Shown here: positions 11,502 through 26,369 of the stretch, piece after piece
Layout of the letters: each line of letters begins with the position of its first letter
How positions within the stretch are numbered: the stretch's first letter is position 1
Origin: Udeniomyces pyricola
Lineage: Eukaryota > Basidiomycota > Tremellomycetes > Cystofilobasidiales > Mrakiaceae
Reading direction: 5' to 3'
Assembly: GCA_039545295.1 (NCBI GenBank)
Contig: BCIK01000024.1
Coordinates: 196,130 to 260,129 of the forward strand
DNA: 64,000 nt
The notes under the pieces: model-generated
What the model was told of the DNA's origin: nothing
Database searches by the model: none
The model's input: the letters and a program-made list of their open reading frames with translations, nothing else
Position numbers and translations under genes: made by a program

Positions 11502-14500
11502 ATGATCTTACGTCTCCTCATCTTCTCGCACGCCGTCCTCCTTCCGGTCGTGCGCGCGTCCGGCTGGTCGCCAATCGCTACACCTGCTCTCAACTCTTCA
11601 TGGCAAGCGCTCGGCCCCTTTCCCATTGGCATGCGCGAGCTTCCCTATCTCTCTTCTCCCTTGGAAGCTATGGCGTCCGATGAACACCTTTTCCTGGGGC
11701 TCAAGTATGGCGAGAGATTGCCCTATATGAGTCCTTACGGGATCGATGGGCTTGCCGCTTGGGGTACGTTTTCAGAGCAAAGCGACGGCTGGGTACATAT
11801 TGGATGGAACAGCAGCACCGTAGAGTGAGTCACTAGAGATGTACTCGCATGGCAACTGAGATGCGCAGGACGTACAAAAGCTGATCAATGGAAGCATCAC
11901 CTCGTTCCTGATCGCGTCTGCAACGTGGGGACGTCCTTCAAAGTTGGCCTCAACTCCGACGCTACGAGGGATGGTCTGCGCTCCAGCACCTTTCCCTGAT
12001 CCGCACAACGCTGTCCATCCCGCGAGCCTCAAGCGTGGATCATGGTGGTCGCTCGACCATCCCGCTTCAGATTGATCTCACCCAAGCTCATTCGTTTGCT
12101 CTCGTCCCAAAATCGAAGCAATCTGCTTCTTCCCTCGCTCAGCCTCCGATCGAATGGCACACGGGCGACATGTATGCTTATGGCCAGTCTACCGGGTCCT
12201 TCCCCAGTCAGCTGACCAGTACAGTTCTAGAAGTTAAGCCAGGGATGGACTACTGGGTCTTTGTACGAGCCATCTTCGAGGATCGCATGTTTGGCGACCC
12301 AGGACCCGATCCCCCTGTCGTCAAGTTCCGATGCGGAGTTCGGTTGCTCGAACCAGCAGAAATCGAGGAGAACGATCGGACTCTCAGTCAAACTGTGCTG
12401 ACGGAGTCTGCTGCCGAGGTGAACAGTGTGGGGTTAGGCATTACCGAAGGCACCATCGGGATAGGAGACGCCGTCGATGGATGGGTTTTTGGTGAGAAAG
12501 TGGGCATAGCGATCCGTGCCGGTAGCCAGAGGATCTGTGTTGAACGAGTTGAGGTCGTAAGAGAGGCTTCCAGAGTGAGCATCTATGGCAGTCTCTGGAT
12601 CAACTGAGATGCGAACGTATCGCCAGAGATTCTTCCACGACGAACTAACTACTGTACCTTGGTCTTCAGTTCCTCAGCGTCTCTCTGGCCCAACCGATTT
12701 CCTTCGACCCTTATCAAACCCGTCCGATCGCTGTTGATCTTACCCAGCACTTACGGCTGCCCTCCCATCTCACAAACTTCCTACTCCGTATCCATCTGGT
12801 TTCTGGACCACCCATAGACCTCCTTCTTCCTATCAAGCATGTGTCTTTTCTTACAACCTCTCACGCTCTGAAATACACCTTTACATCGTCCGATGGAACG
12901 ATTCACTATGCCATGGCTCTGCCTCCTGCTCGCCCTTCTGACTCCCCAGCGTCAGTCGTCCTCGCTCTCCATGGTGCGGGCGTCGAGGCCGAGTCCCCTT
13001 TCTGGACAGGGGCCCTAGGTGGAAGACTGGAAAGCTCCTGGGTCATTTTTCCGACGGGCAGATCAGCTTGGGGATACGATTGGCATGGTCCTTCAGCTCT
13101 CAGCGCCCTCGCTACCCGACAAGCTCTGTCGAGTCTGGTGAACAAGAGGTTCGGTCAGGCATGGGCACCAGGTCCTGGAACAATCCTCGTCGGTCACTCA
13201 AACGGAGGTCGGTGCCATCATATCTCCTCCACGAAGGGTGTTCGATCTACCTTGCTGACGTGAAGGTAGGAACTTGAGCATAGGCCAAGGTGCTTTCTAT
13301 CTTCTCTCCAGGTATCCAGACTTGTTTTCTGGAGCGGTCGCGGCGTGAGTTGGTGGCTTCAGTCTGTTGGCTCAATTGATACCGTCTTCGTTCCTTGACC
13401 TTGAGCCCTGTTCCCTTTTGTTTTCGTTTTCGCGTTTGTTCTACAGAGCTGGCTACTCCTCGATACAATCTTACGTCTCATACAGCCAGTACAACAGTCT
13501 TCCTCATCTCGATCCATCTCTCGGAGGGATCCTTCAGGCAAGCCTTGGTATGGTAGATAACGAGTTACACAGCAGCAACGTCGCTTGGCTCGACTTGCTA
13601 CTGGTTCACGGAAGAGAAGACGACAATGTAAGTCCGTTTGATAGCTGATGCTTGTTTGTTACGACATCTCTTGCGCGCAGTGGCTAACCGGACGCATACT
13701 TTCATTTCAACATCAGGTCCCCGTCCTTCATTCTCGCAAGCTTATGTCCTTGGTCTCGCAGCACCTTCACCAAGTGAACCACACGTCTATACAGTAGGTG
13801 CTTCATTCTCACCGTTCCCTTTTGTCACCTCGACTATCATTCTGACACCACCTGCTCTGGTTTTGCTTCAACTCTCATACTCAAGACTGATGGAGGTCCC
13901 ACACGAGAAACACTGGTTCGACACCGTCCTTTCCTCTCCTCGCGTCCTTGCGTTCCTCTCAACTCACTCCCACCACAAAACTAGCAAGCTTCCCAACGAA
14001 TACCATGAGAAGGGCTTTGTTTTGACGGTGGTTAACCCAGGAGAGATGGGAAGCAAAGGAGGTTGGAAGGTGCTCGAGGTCGACGTTCCTGGGCGGTAAG
14101 TCCTCTCTCTGGCTTTTGTTATTCATCGGAACAACGTAACGTGTTCATCGCTGACTGATGTGTCATGACTTCGTTACCGGATGTACCCTTTGGATTCATT
14201 TAGCGTGGCGAGACTTCGGGTGTCTCCCTTGCACGATAACCTGTATCTCACCGTCTCCACAACCAACATCCGCACGTTCTCGTTCGATCCTTCCGTTACA
14301 CATCCTGGTTTGATGGTCGGATCGGATACGGAAGATCCAAAAACGATCCGAATCGATGATACCTTTGTCACACTCCCTCGGCCTCTAAGTCTTCGTCGCC
14401 TACCCGAACCCCTACGTTTCCACCGTGCGACCAGGTCATCTGCTTGGGCGCTAGTCCTCACTGATCATCCGTCACTCCAACCTCGTCCGATAGGTCCCAT

Positions 14501-15308
14501 GATACAAATCACGACGACGTCCTCTCCATTGCTGCTCATCGTTCCCGCACGTGACCCGCCCAGAGGCTCCCCACTCGAGCAGCACATCTCTATCGCTCGG
14601 CGGATAGCAAGAGACGCTTGGATCTATGGCCGGCTTGATGCCGAGATAGTGGATGTGATAGAAGTCAGGCGACGTTGCGGTAGATTGGAAGGAGACGCGG
14701 AAGATACGTCGGGTGAGAAGAGTCTCATGGGCAATTGGGTGTTGATTGGAGGATGGGAAAACGAACTTGTGAGGGAGGAAATGCGAGGTAAAATCCCTAG
14801 TGAGTTCATGAGAATTTGGTTTAGCTGACTTATCTAACTTGGCCAATCAATTCGAGCTTGATGGATCATGTCGCAAACGACAGCTGGTCTGACGGGATTG
14901 ATCATGTTGTATATACCAAGATAAGCTGACTTTTTTTTGTTGTTGTTGTAATATTTGGTTCTTATCGATCCAGTCACCTTTCCTTCCCTTGGTGCCATCA
15001 CCCTTCATCCACCATCGGACTCTCCCAAGACCTTGACGTCTTTGACACATCCCATGCATGCCCTTCTGACCCTTGCCCCTCACCCGTTTGCCCCCTCGTC
15101 TCTCGCCCTCATCCTCGCCGGGACGGACGCTCGTGGACTCGAAAAGGCATTTTCGATGTTCCCTGTGAGGACAGGCACGCGTTTGCCCGAGTGGGTCGTT
15201 CTTGGGGAGGAGAGCGGGTGGAAGGGGGAAGGTGGTATCGTCGCAGGAGGCTGGTGGGGGAGGGGTTGGGAGTGGAGTGATCGTGGGATGTGCTGGCTCG
15301 AAGAATGA
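11502..15308 (+). CDS. Secreted or ER-lumenal alpha/beta hydrolase, prolyl oligopeptidase (S9)-type
   Basis: Nine exons: 11502-11824, 11944-12574, 12670-13207, 13284-13344, 13447-13627, 13717-13793, 13886-14095, 14204-14799, 14974-15308, 983 residues. The ATG at 11502 opens a signal peptide (MILRLLIFSHAVLLPVVRA), which decides the start over longer upstream frames. A large N-terminal beta-rich region (about 20-430) precedes the hydrolase fold. VVLALHGAGVE is the oxyanion-strand region. GHSNGG carries the likely nucleophile Ser495. HGREDDNVP carries Asp576, and PHEKHWFD the likely His613. This triad spacing fits S9-type peptidases. A C-terminal domain of about 350 residues follows the catalytic core. 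Substrate is unknown. The family looks fungus-specific; that is inference. Confidence 0.85.
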
Positions 15309-16586
15309 TGGATGAATCGCGATCGATGTATTACCATTTTATATTACATATATATGTATGTGCGGGACATCCGATGGACAAACTTAACTATGGGCCGAGT
15401 GATATATGCAAGGTGTACGTACGTACGAGAGTGAGTGACTGAAAAATAAATATAGCCATCGCATGCATGGAGTGTACTAAAGATAAGCTCGCCGAGGGAT
15501 GCATGGCCTGTGGAAGCTGATGACGTTTTCGGATGCGTGATGATGATCAAACCAACGCGCGCGCGCTTTGGATGTTTGGACGGTGAACCTTTCTACACTT
15601 ACAAGCCACATGGCTTGAGCCTGGCTATCCGTTGATGGGAGCATGATACAGGCACTGACAATGGGAGAATGGCCAGTTGACCATGGGCAAGCTGCGAATA
15701 AAATTCTCGAGGGATCGACGGACGGGCATAGGTTGATGATCGGTTGTGAATGGATGAGCGATAAGTGATCGCGATATTGCTCGATTCTAACCGTCACGGG
15801 TCCGTTGCTGATCGAGCCAAATTGAGCGCTTCCTCCAAGCGCATCCCTCGGGCCTCGGACTCGGACTCGTTTTCTCCTCTCCTTCAGCTTCACTCACCCT
15901 TCCAGCTTCCTTCCTCTTTGCCTCGTTCTGCTAGCTCTGTCGCTTCCCATCGCGTGTGACCGCTCCTCCAGTCTAGTCTCCAACCGACCGGCTGCTCCTT
16001 CAACTCATCGCACATATCCGGCAATCGCTCGCTCCTCACACTCACCCGCGCCTCCGCCTCGGACTGGCCTCACCTCCCCTTCGATCTAGCCAACGCTCCC
16101 CTTTTCCGAGCCACTCTTAGCCAACGGCAACTCTCACGCGTCAAGTCTTTTTGCCCTTCACTTGTTTTCCTGACGTCTCCGGCCGATTTTCTGCGTGACC
16201 GCTTCGCTACCCAACGTACGCTATCCCCCGTTCGAGCCCTTGCGCGTCGACACCGTCCCCACGTTTGACCCAGCCTAGACGCGCCCTGTACGAATTCAAG
16301 ACGCGCCCTTCGTCCATCCTTCCTACGCGCCGTTTGCTTTCCCTTTGCTCGAATCACGTTCTCTTCACCCAAACCTTCGCCATCCGCTCGATTCGATTCA
16401 ACCTTCTGCTCCTACCCTCATCATCACCCCCCCTCGACAGCTCTTCCAATTCTCCCCTATCTCCAGCGTCGACTCTCCCGGCGATCGTCCCCTCGCATCT
16501 CGTCGCCCATCATCCCGTCAGAGCAGCAGCCGCCCCGGTCCTCGTCCCAGTACCCTCGGCAATCCGACCGTCATCACGAGCCTTCC
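15309..16586. promoter_or_regulatory. Long spacer and probable pyrimidine-rich 5' leader of the RhoGAP gene
   Basis: The first 200 bases are AT-rich and likely 3' UTR of the hydrolase gene. From about 15850 to 16586 the plus strand is C/T-rich with scattered short frames but no conserved protein. It reads like promoter plus long 5' leader of the RhoGAP gene. A small unrecognised exon cannot be excluded. Confidence 0.45.
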
Positions 16587-19263
16587 ATGAGCGCAGACTA
16601 TACGACGGCCGGCGAGAGCTCAGGCGGGGAGAACGAGGCCAAAGGGCTCAAGAAGTGGTGGGAGGGCTTCAAGTCAGGCAACAAGGCTCCGACGCCGTTG
16701 CCCCCGCCCAACGCGTACGGCCAACGGACGAAAGAGGCCTCGGGTAGCTCGGCTGGTGAGCAGATCTTTGTCGTCTTTGCCTTCCTATCGAACCTGCCGT
16801 CCGGTCCCTCTGGTTCCAAGAGCCGACGAGGAGTACAGGCTAAACGGTCGACCGGTTGGGAGGTGTTTTCCCACTCTGATGACGCGAGCTTTTCCCCCCT
16901 TGCTAACAAACCCCCCTTCCTGTTCCCTTTGTTTCCCTTGACTCCTTTGATTGCCCGTAGGCGATACAAGCGAAGCTCGCCCCGTATTTGCTATGCCTCT
17001 CCATGAGGCTATCACGTACGCCAGTATCACTATCTCGACGCCAGACCCAAACGGCAACTTTCACGTGCGCACCTTTTCTTCCGGATTCAGAAGAGATACA
17101 TGTGTCTTTCTATTGTCTCCCCCGTCTCATTTTGTCATTTCCGAGATTAACACAGCTTGAAACTTTTGGCTTGGCTTGGCGTGGCTTGCGATTGTATCTC
17201 CTAAACATATGGTGTCGTGCAATGGTTACAGGTCTGGGGTGTCGTTCCAACAGTCGTGGCCAAATGGTCCGCATGCGTCCAATTTGGTACCCGTCACGTC
17301 GAGCCGTGAGGACACAAAGCTGATTTGTTCGCTCTCCTCGGTTTGTCCCACTCGCGACTTTCATCTCGTGTAGCGGCCGCTACCTCAAAGAGAACGCCAC
17401 CGAAGTCGAGGGTACCTTTCGTGTGTCTGGTTCGTCCAAGCGGATGAAGGAAATTCAAGCCATCTTTGATTCGCCTCCCAAGGTGAGAGCAAGAGATCTA
17501 CTTCTTCCCGACTGATCGTCTTTCTTGCGAGGTGCCTTCGTCCGTCGTGGCACGTTTCGCCACGCTTACATTGCCATAACCTTCTGCCCACTAACGCCTT
17601 GTATCTCACCCGCCTGTGCTTCTCACGACAGTATGGCAAGTACATCGATTGGAAGGCAGTTTCTCACACGACGCACGATGTCGCCACTATTTTCCGACGG
17701 TTTCTCACCCAGATGCCGGTTAGTTGATCCCGTCTGAGTGCGGTGGACCTAAGAATAGTTCTACGGTGACTGATAGCCTCCTCGTCTTATATGCTCTGTT
17801 CCAGGAACCAGTCATTCCTGACAACTTTTACTATCAATTCCGAGAGGCGTACTGTGGGTGCCTCAACTTGTTCGCTTCTCCTGGATGGCTACAGTCATGC
17901 TCACACGGTTCCTCGATTGCGTACTGGTTACCCGTTTCCAGGCAAGAAACCATTCGATGAAGCGGCGGCAGTCCAGACCTACGTCGAGCTCATCAAGGTT
18001 TTGCCGATCCCAAATCAATACCTCCTGCTCTACGTGCTCGACCTGTTGTCCCTGTTTGAAAAGAAAAGCGACAAAAATCTCATGACGGCCAACAGTGCGT
18101 TGCCTCGCTTATTTTCTTCGACCTGGGGTTTGATCAGAAGCCTGCGGTTCTTTCTTTTCTTTTCTTCTGATCAGCTTGTTTGCATCGCTAACGAGACGTG
18201 TTACCGTTCCTATCCTGAATCAGACCTTGCGGTCATTTTCCAGCCAGGAATCCTATCTCACCCAGACCATCGCATGCTTCCACCCGAGCATGCCCTTAGT
18301 CAGACCGTCCTCGAGTTTCTCGTTACGCATGTCGACGACTTTTCTGCCCTGCTCGAGTCTCGACTTGAGAACAATCCTTATCGGAAAGGAAAGGTGCGTT
18401 TCGCTTTTGCTTCGTATCGCCACGGTGGACCCCAGCTAACGATATGCGACCTCGTTATCGTCTAGTCCCGCAAGCCGAAAGCGTCCTCTCAAGTCCACTC
18501 TCAACCTAATCCAGAACCCAACTCCAACATCACTTACCCTCCTCCTTCAATTTCGAGCTCCAACCAACCTCATACAGCGTCTAGTCAACCCGTTGCCGGA
18601 CCCTCGTCATCCACAGCCAACCTCGGTCAGCCGTCGTCCACTGGCGTCGAGCCTATTTCTCAAGCTTCGACCTCGGTCATCTCCTTTGCCGCTCATCCAC
18701 ATATTCGCCCGCCTCCTCCTCCTGTGCGACTATCTGACATGATGGCTGCCTCAGACTCGGACGATGACTTCTCGTCGGGTGTCGTCGTCGTGGCTCGTCC
18801 GCCCAAGGCTCCGGACCTGGGAGACACAACTATCGAGCCAGTGGGAGGCAAGCGAGGATACTTCCTCTCGCGAAGCAAGAGTACGGCCAGCCCCTCGGGC
18901 AGAACGCCTCGCTTCTTCTCGGGAGGACGAAGAAAGGAAGAGAGGCTAGACTCGGCGAGCATGCTTCAACCGGGTGTCGTCGAACATCGTGGGGGAGGCG
19001 CCGACATTGCCCTGGGTCGAGGAGGCCCGTTCCTCAACCCGAGTGGTAAGAGCTCGCCCTCGGGAGGTAAGGGGGAGGGTGCTCGAACGCCTTCGGACCA
19101 CGGAAGCGCCCTTGGTGGAACGGGTGGGGCCAATATCAAACGACGGTCGACTGCTCCGACACGAAGGCGAGCCCTGCCGAGCGGTGGTGGTAATGGTGGA
19201 GGTGGAGGTGGAGGGGGCAGCAAGGAACCACCAATCCTCAATAAGACGGTAGCGGCGCTTTAG
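16587..19263 (+). CDS. Rho GTPase-activating protein, Sac7/Bag7-type
   Basis: Predicted to switch off a Rho GTPase (Rho1 for yeast Sac7) and so limit cell-wall integrity and actin signalling. Nine exons: 16587-16755, 16961-17064, 17232-17266, 17374-17482, 17632-17718, 17805-17853, 17942-18094, 18224-18393, 18466-19263, 557 residues. The RhoGAP domain runs about residues 68-300. The core landmarks are MPLHEAITYASITIS, VWGVVPTVVAKCGRYL, VEGTFRVSGSSKRMKE with arginine finger Arg119, FRRFLTQMPEPVIP, and NLAVIFQPGIL. The last exon adds a 266-codon low-complexity tail rich in Ser, Pro and Gly, with an acidic SDSDDDF patch and a poly-Gly run near the C-terminus. Exon 3 is 35 nt. The start at 16587 gives a short acidic and Gly-rich leader before the domain. 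Confidence 0.9.
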
Positions 19264-20641
19264 AGCGCTCTTCTTGCTTCCTGTGCTCGTTTCGCCCTTT
19301 ACTTGATTTTTCCTCTCTAATTTTGCCCTCCTCCCTCCCCCCCCCTTTCTTCTTCTTTCCTCTTCTCCTCTCTGATCTTCCTTTGCGTTGTGTGTTTCAT
19401 CCCTTGCATCTGTTTTCTCGCTTTTTTCTACCCTCGTCTGCTCGCTGTTTGCTCGACCCTATCCGGCATGCCGCACCTGTCCAACCCCCCGGACTCGCCG
19501 TTATCGTTCTTCTATCTCATACGTTTTGACCTCTTTCACCTTCCATCCATCCATTCTCTTTTTCTTCTTCTTTTTTTTTCTCTCTGTTCGTTCTTTTTTT
19601 CTTCTCTTTGGACCTCATCTAAGCCTACCACTTGATTTGCTCGTAGCTTTACTCTTTCAGCCGTTTTCCATTGTCGCTCTCCTTCTTGTTCGACTCTTCT
19701 TCTTCTTCTTTTCGCTTTCTGCTGATTCTCGCCGCTCTACATAGGTTCTCTCCGTTTTTCTCCTCTCTTTGCATCCTGCTTCACTCGTCTTCCCTGTCCC
19801 ATGACTTATATATATAATTTACTAGCGTTTATATTCCACACGAATTCCTTCCCCCTTCCCCCCCCCCCCGTTCCCCTCTCCCACCTCCCACCTCTTTCGA
19901 CGCTCAATCCTGTTCTCCTCCTTCCTTCTATCCCCGGTCTTCTGCCTTTTTTTCTCTTTTTTTGTCTGACCTTCGTCTTTTTCTTTTACCATCGCTCGCT
20001 TATCGTCGCCCCTCTTCTTTCCGGCCTTCCCCTTCTTGTTCACCCCNNNNNNNNNNNNNNNNNNNNNNNNNNNNNNNNNNNNNNNNNNNNNNNNNNNNNN
20101 NNNNNNNNNNNNNNNNNNNNNNNNNNNNNNNNNNNNNNNNNNNNNNNNNNNNNNNNNNNNNNNNNNNNNNNNNNNNNNNNNNNNNNNNNNNNNNNNNNNN
20201 NNNNNNNNNNNNNNNNTTTTTTATCTCTTCTTCTTTCTTTTATCTCTTCGTCTTGCTTTTCTACTGGCACTTCTCTGTTTTTTTTTGTTTTTTTTTTCTA
20301 TCATACGCCCGTCCACATCTAAGTCGGTCAAACCATTCAAGGCCATAGCCTTTTTCCTCCTTTTTTTTTCTTTTTGGGTCGATCTCTCCACAATATCCAT
20401 GGCATTCAAACATCAGTATCATGTCTCGGTAATCAATTCTCAAAGGAGGAGAATGAGAGGAGGGGGAGAGAGACCCATATATATCGCATCCGGAAGGAAC
20501 CCAAGCGCATCGCCATTCCATTTCCCCCCCCCCCCCCCAACAATCGTCTCTCTCTCTCTCTCTGCCCCATTCCAACACCTCTCTTCCTTGTGGGGATTTT
20601 TCTTTTTGTACCTTTCTTTGTGTGTGTATGTGTGAGTGATC
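19264..20641. other. Convergent 3' region with pyrimidine-rich low complexity and an assembly gap
   Basis: Lies between the ends of the RhoGAP and BRX1 genes. The plus strand is dominated by T/C runs, with a C run near 19860 and another near 20526. Open frames, including those running through the N gap, are translations of these runs. No gene is supported. Confidence 0.6.
20047..20216. other. Assembly gap (170 N)
   Basis: Unresolved bases. Both sides are T/C-rich, so the gap probably spans a homopolymer-rich stretch that short reads could not close. Confidence 0.99.
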
Positions 20642-22511
20642 TTACGCAAAGACTTTCCCAACGGCCAACTCGGGTTCGGGCAACCGGTACTCTTCCCGAC
20701 GACCTTCCCGCTCGCTCTGGGCGTGCTTCCGATCGGAGTACTTGTGTCCCATCGATCGCTTCGCGTTCGCGCGAAGGGCGGCTGGGGTGATGAATTCTGG
20801 AGATTGGAAGGAGGGAGGAGAGGGGGGGGGGAGATGATGAGGAGAATAAAAAGGAGGGAAGGGAGACATTAACTTTCTCGTCCCCCCCAAAAAGACCATT
20901 TGAAAGCTCTCTTTCTCTTTTTTTTTCTCCTTCTAAAAAAAAAAGATATCTCTCTCGAAGAAAGAAAGATGACAAAGAAAAAAAAAAGGAGAGAAAGAGA
21001 GAGAGAGAGAAAAGAGAGAAAAACCACGAACCAGCGTTCTCGTAGACGGTCGCGCCCGAGAAGGAGCCTTCAAAGATCCGGATCGGGTTCATGACGAACC
21101 GGGGACCGATCTCAACGAGCGAGGTTTGTGGCGGACCGTTCGGGACAAGAGGGTCTTTTTCGATGATCTGATGCGGGATCGATCAAGGGAGGAGGGGGGA
21201 AGTGAGGATAGGAGGGATGGGTGGTATAAAAGATTAAAGATGGATGACAGATGGGAGACAAAAAACGAAACAAAACGTTAGTCCACCATTTCAGAGTGAC
21301 GATCGATAAAGAGGAGGGGACTCTTCAAATACGAAGAGCCAAGAAGAAAAGGAATGGCCTAGAGAAAAGAAGAAAAAAAGCGCCTCAGGAGGAAAGAAAG
21401 GAAAGCGAACCTGGAAGTTTCGGAACCAGATCTTGTTGTCAAGGATGGAAAAGGTGAGGATGTGGTCGATGAAAGGCTTGGTTCGACGCGAAGATTTAGG
21501 AACCGAGAACATCTGGAGTGGTTGGAAATGGTAAAAGACAATGTAAAAGAGAGACAGAGACATAAAAGCAGAAAAGAACAAAATGTGAGAACGCGAGGAT
21601 AAGCGACTGGTGGATCGGGTCCCCCCCCCTTTGCATCCCCCTTGATTTACCCCTAACGTCGTCCATCCTAATGGACGCGATGGAAAACGATGGAATGGAG
21701 GATGTGACTGACGTGGGTAAACATCTCCTTGAGCAACCTCCATTCCGGCTTCTCGTCCCAGCCGCCATCGAAGCTAACAATTCCCCTGGAGCCCTTGAGG
21801 CAGTTACCCGTCATCTTGAGCTCGTCCATGGTGTGAACGTTTTGGACGTGCATCTTCACGGATGGACCGTTGGGAGATTTGGATGCCCAGAGGTAGAGGT
21901 CCTCGTGGCGACGGGCTTCAAAGTAGAGGGTGTTGTTGCAGGAATGCAGGTCGGCGAGCTCGTTGAGCAGGTGGAGGGAGTGTTTCGAGTCGAGTTTGGC
22001 GTCTGTCCGGCGTAGCGTAGAAGGGGAAGGGAGGTAAAGCAAGTGAGGGAAGATGAAGAGAGAAGAACGTGATGTAAACGATGTCAATGGGAGTGTTGAT
22101 AGACCTCGGCATGGATTGATAGAGAGAAAGGGCGAGGACGACATGGAGAAGGAGAACGGACCCTTCTTGACGTGAGGCAGGAGCGCTTCGAGGTCAGCCA
22201 TGAGGTGTCGCATGCGCGACGTGACGCCTCGGGAACTGAGCAGCAGGACCTGATGGCGTGAGGATGACGGAGAGACGGGACAAGGTCTAGATGGTTAGTG
22301 CTGGATTGAGAGGATGAGGAGATAACTTGGGAGATAGAGAAGGCGGCGGGCGAGAACGGACCTTGTCCTTTCTACGCTTGACGGGCTTGAGGGAAACCTT
22401 GGGTAGGTCGTCGTCGTTGTCGTTGTCATTTTCAATGCGGGCCTCGGCGGCGAGGGCATTTGCCTTGCGCTTCTGGTTGATTTTGTCGGCGGACTTGTGG
22501 AGGGTGGCCAT
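20642..22511 (-). CDS. BRX1: Ribosome biogenesis protein Brx1 (Brix domain)
   Basis: Nucleolar factor for maturation of the 60S ribosomal subunit and 27S pre-rRNA. Six exons: 22511-22362, 22249-22162, 22002-21713, 21512-21411, 21167-21032, 20796-20642, 306 residues. After a Lys-rich leader, the Brix domain begins with VLLLSSRGVTSRMRHLMADLEALLPH. It continues through LADLHSCNNTLYFEARRHEDLYLW, NVHTMDELKMTGNCLKGSRG and IDHILTFSILDNKIWFRNFQ. It ends in EIGPRFVMNPIRIFEGSFSGATVYEN. The short basic tail is typical of Brx1. Length is close to yeast Brx1. The gene is divergent from VMA2 with about 320 bases between the ATGs, so the two may share a promoter. Confidence 0.96.
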
Positions 22512-22831
22512 GGTGGTGGGTGGTGGGTGGTGGGTGGTGGTGAGTGAGTAGGTGGATGTGTGGTTAGGCGTGTGTGTGTGTGTGTGTGCGTGTGTGCGTG
22601 TGTAGGAATGAATGAGTGGATGTGTGGCCCAAATCCTTTCTTTCTTCGGCCAAAGCCATCGTCGATCACAAGGGCATTCCTCACGAATCATCCAACCGCT
22701 CACACACACATCCATCCTCCTTTGCCTTGACTTGACTTGGCCCCCCTCCCTTCTCCATCTCCTCTCAACTACTTACTTGCACCGCCGCTCCCCCCCTCAC
22801 CTCCCCCTCACTCCCTCTTCATCAGCCCACC
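22512..22831. promoter_or_regulatory. Shared divergent promoter BRX1 / VMA2
   Basis: 320 bases between two outward-reading ATGs. It includes a GT microsatellite near 22568-22603 and a C/T-rich leader (about 22740-22830) just before the VMA2 start. Confidence 0.55.

Positions 22832-26369
<3,538 letters not shown>

Noticed and set aside
19801..20635. Hydrophobic frames crossing the N gap
   Set aside because: T/C-rich low complexity translated as Phe/Leu/Ser; unknown bases in the middle.
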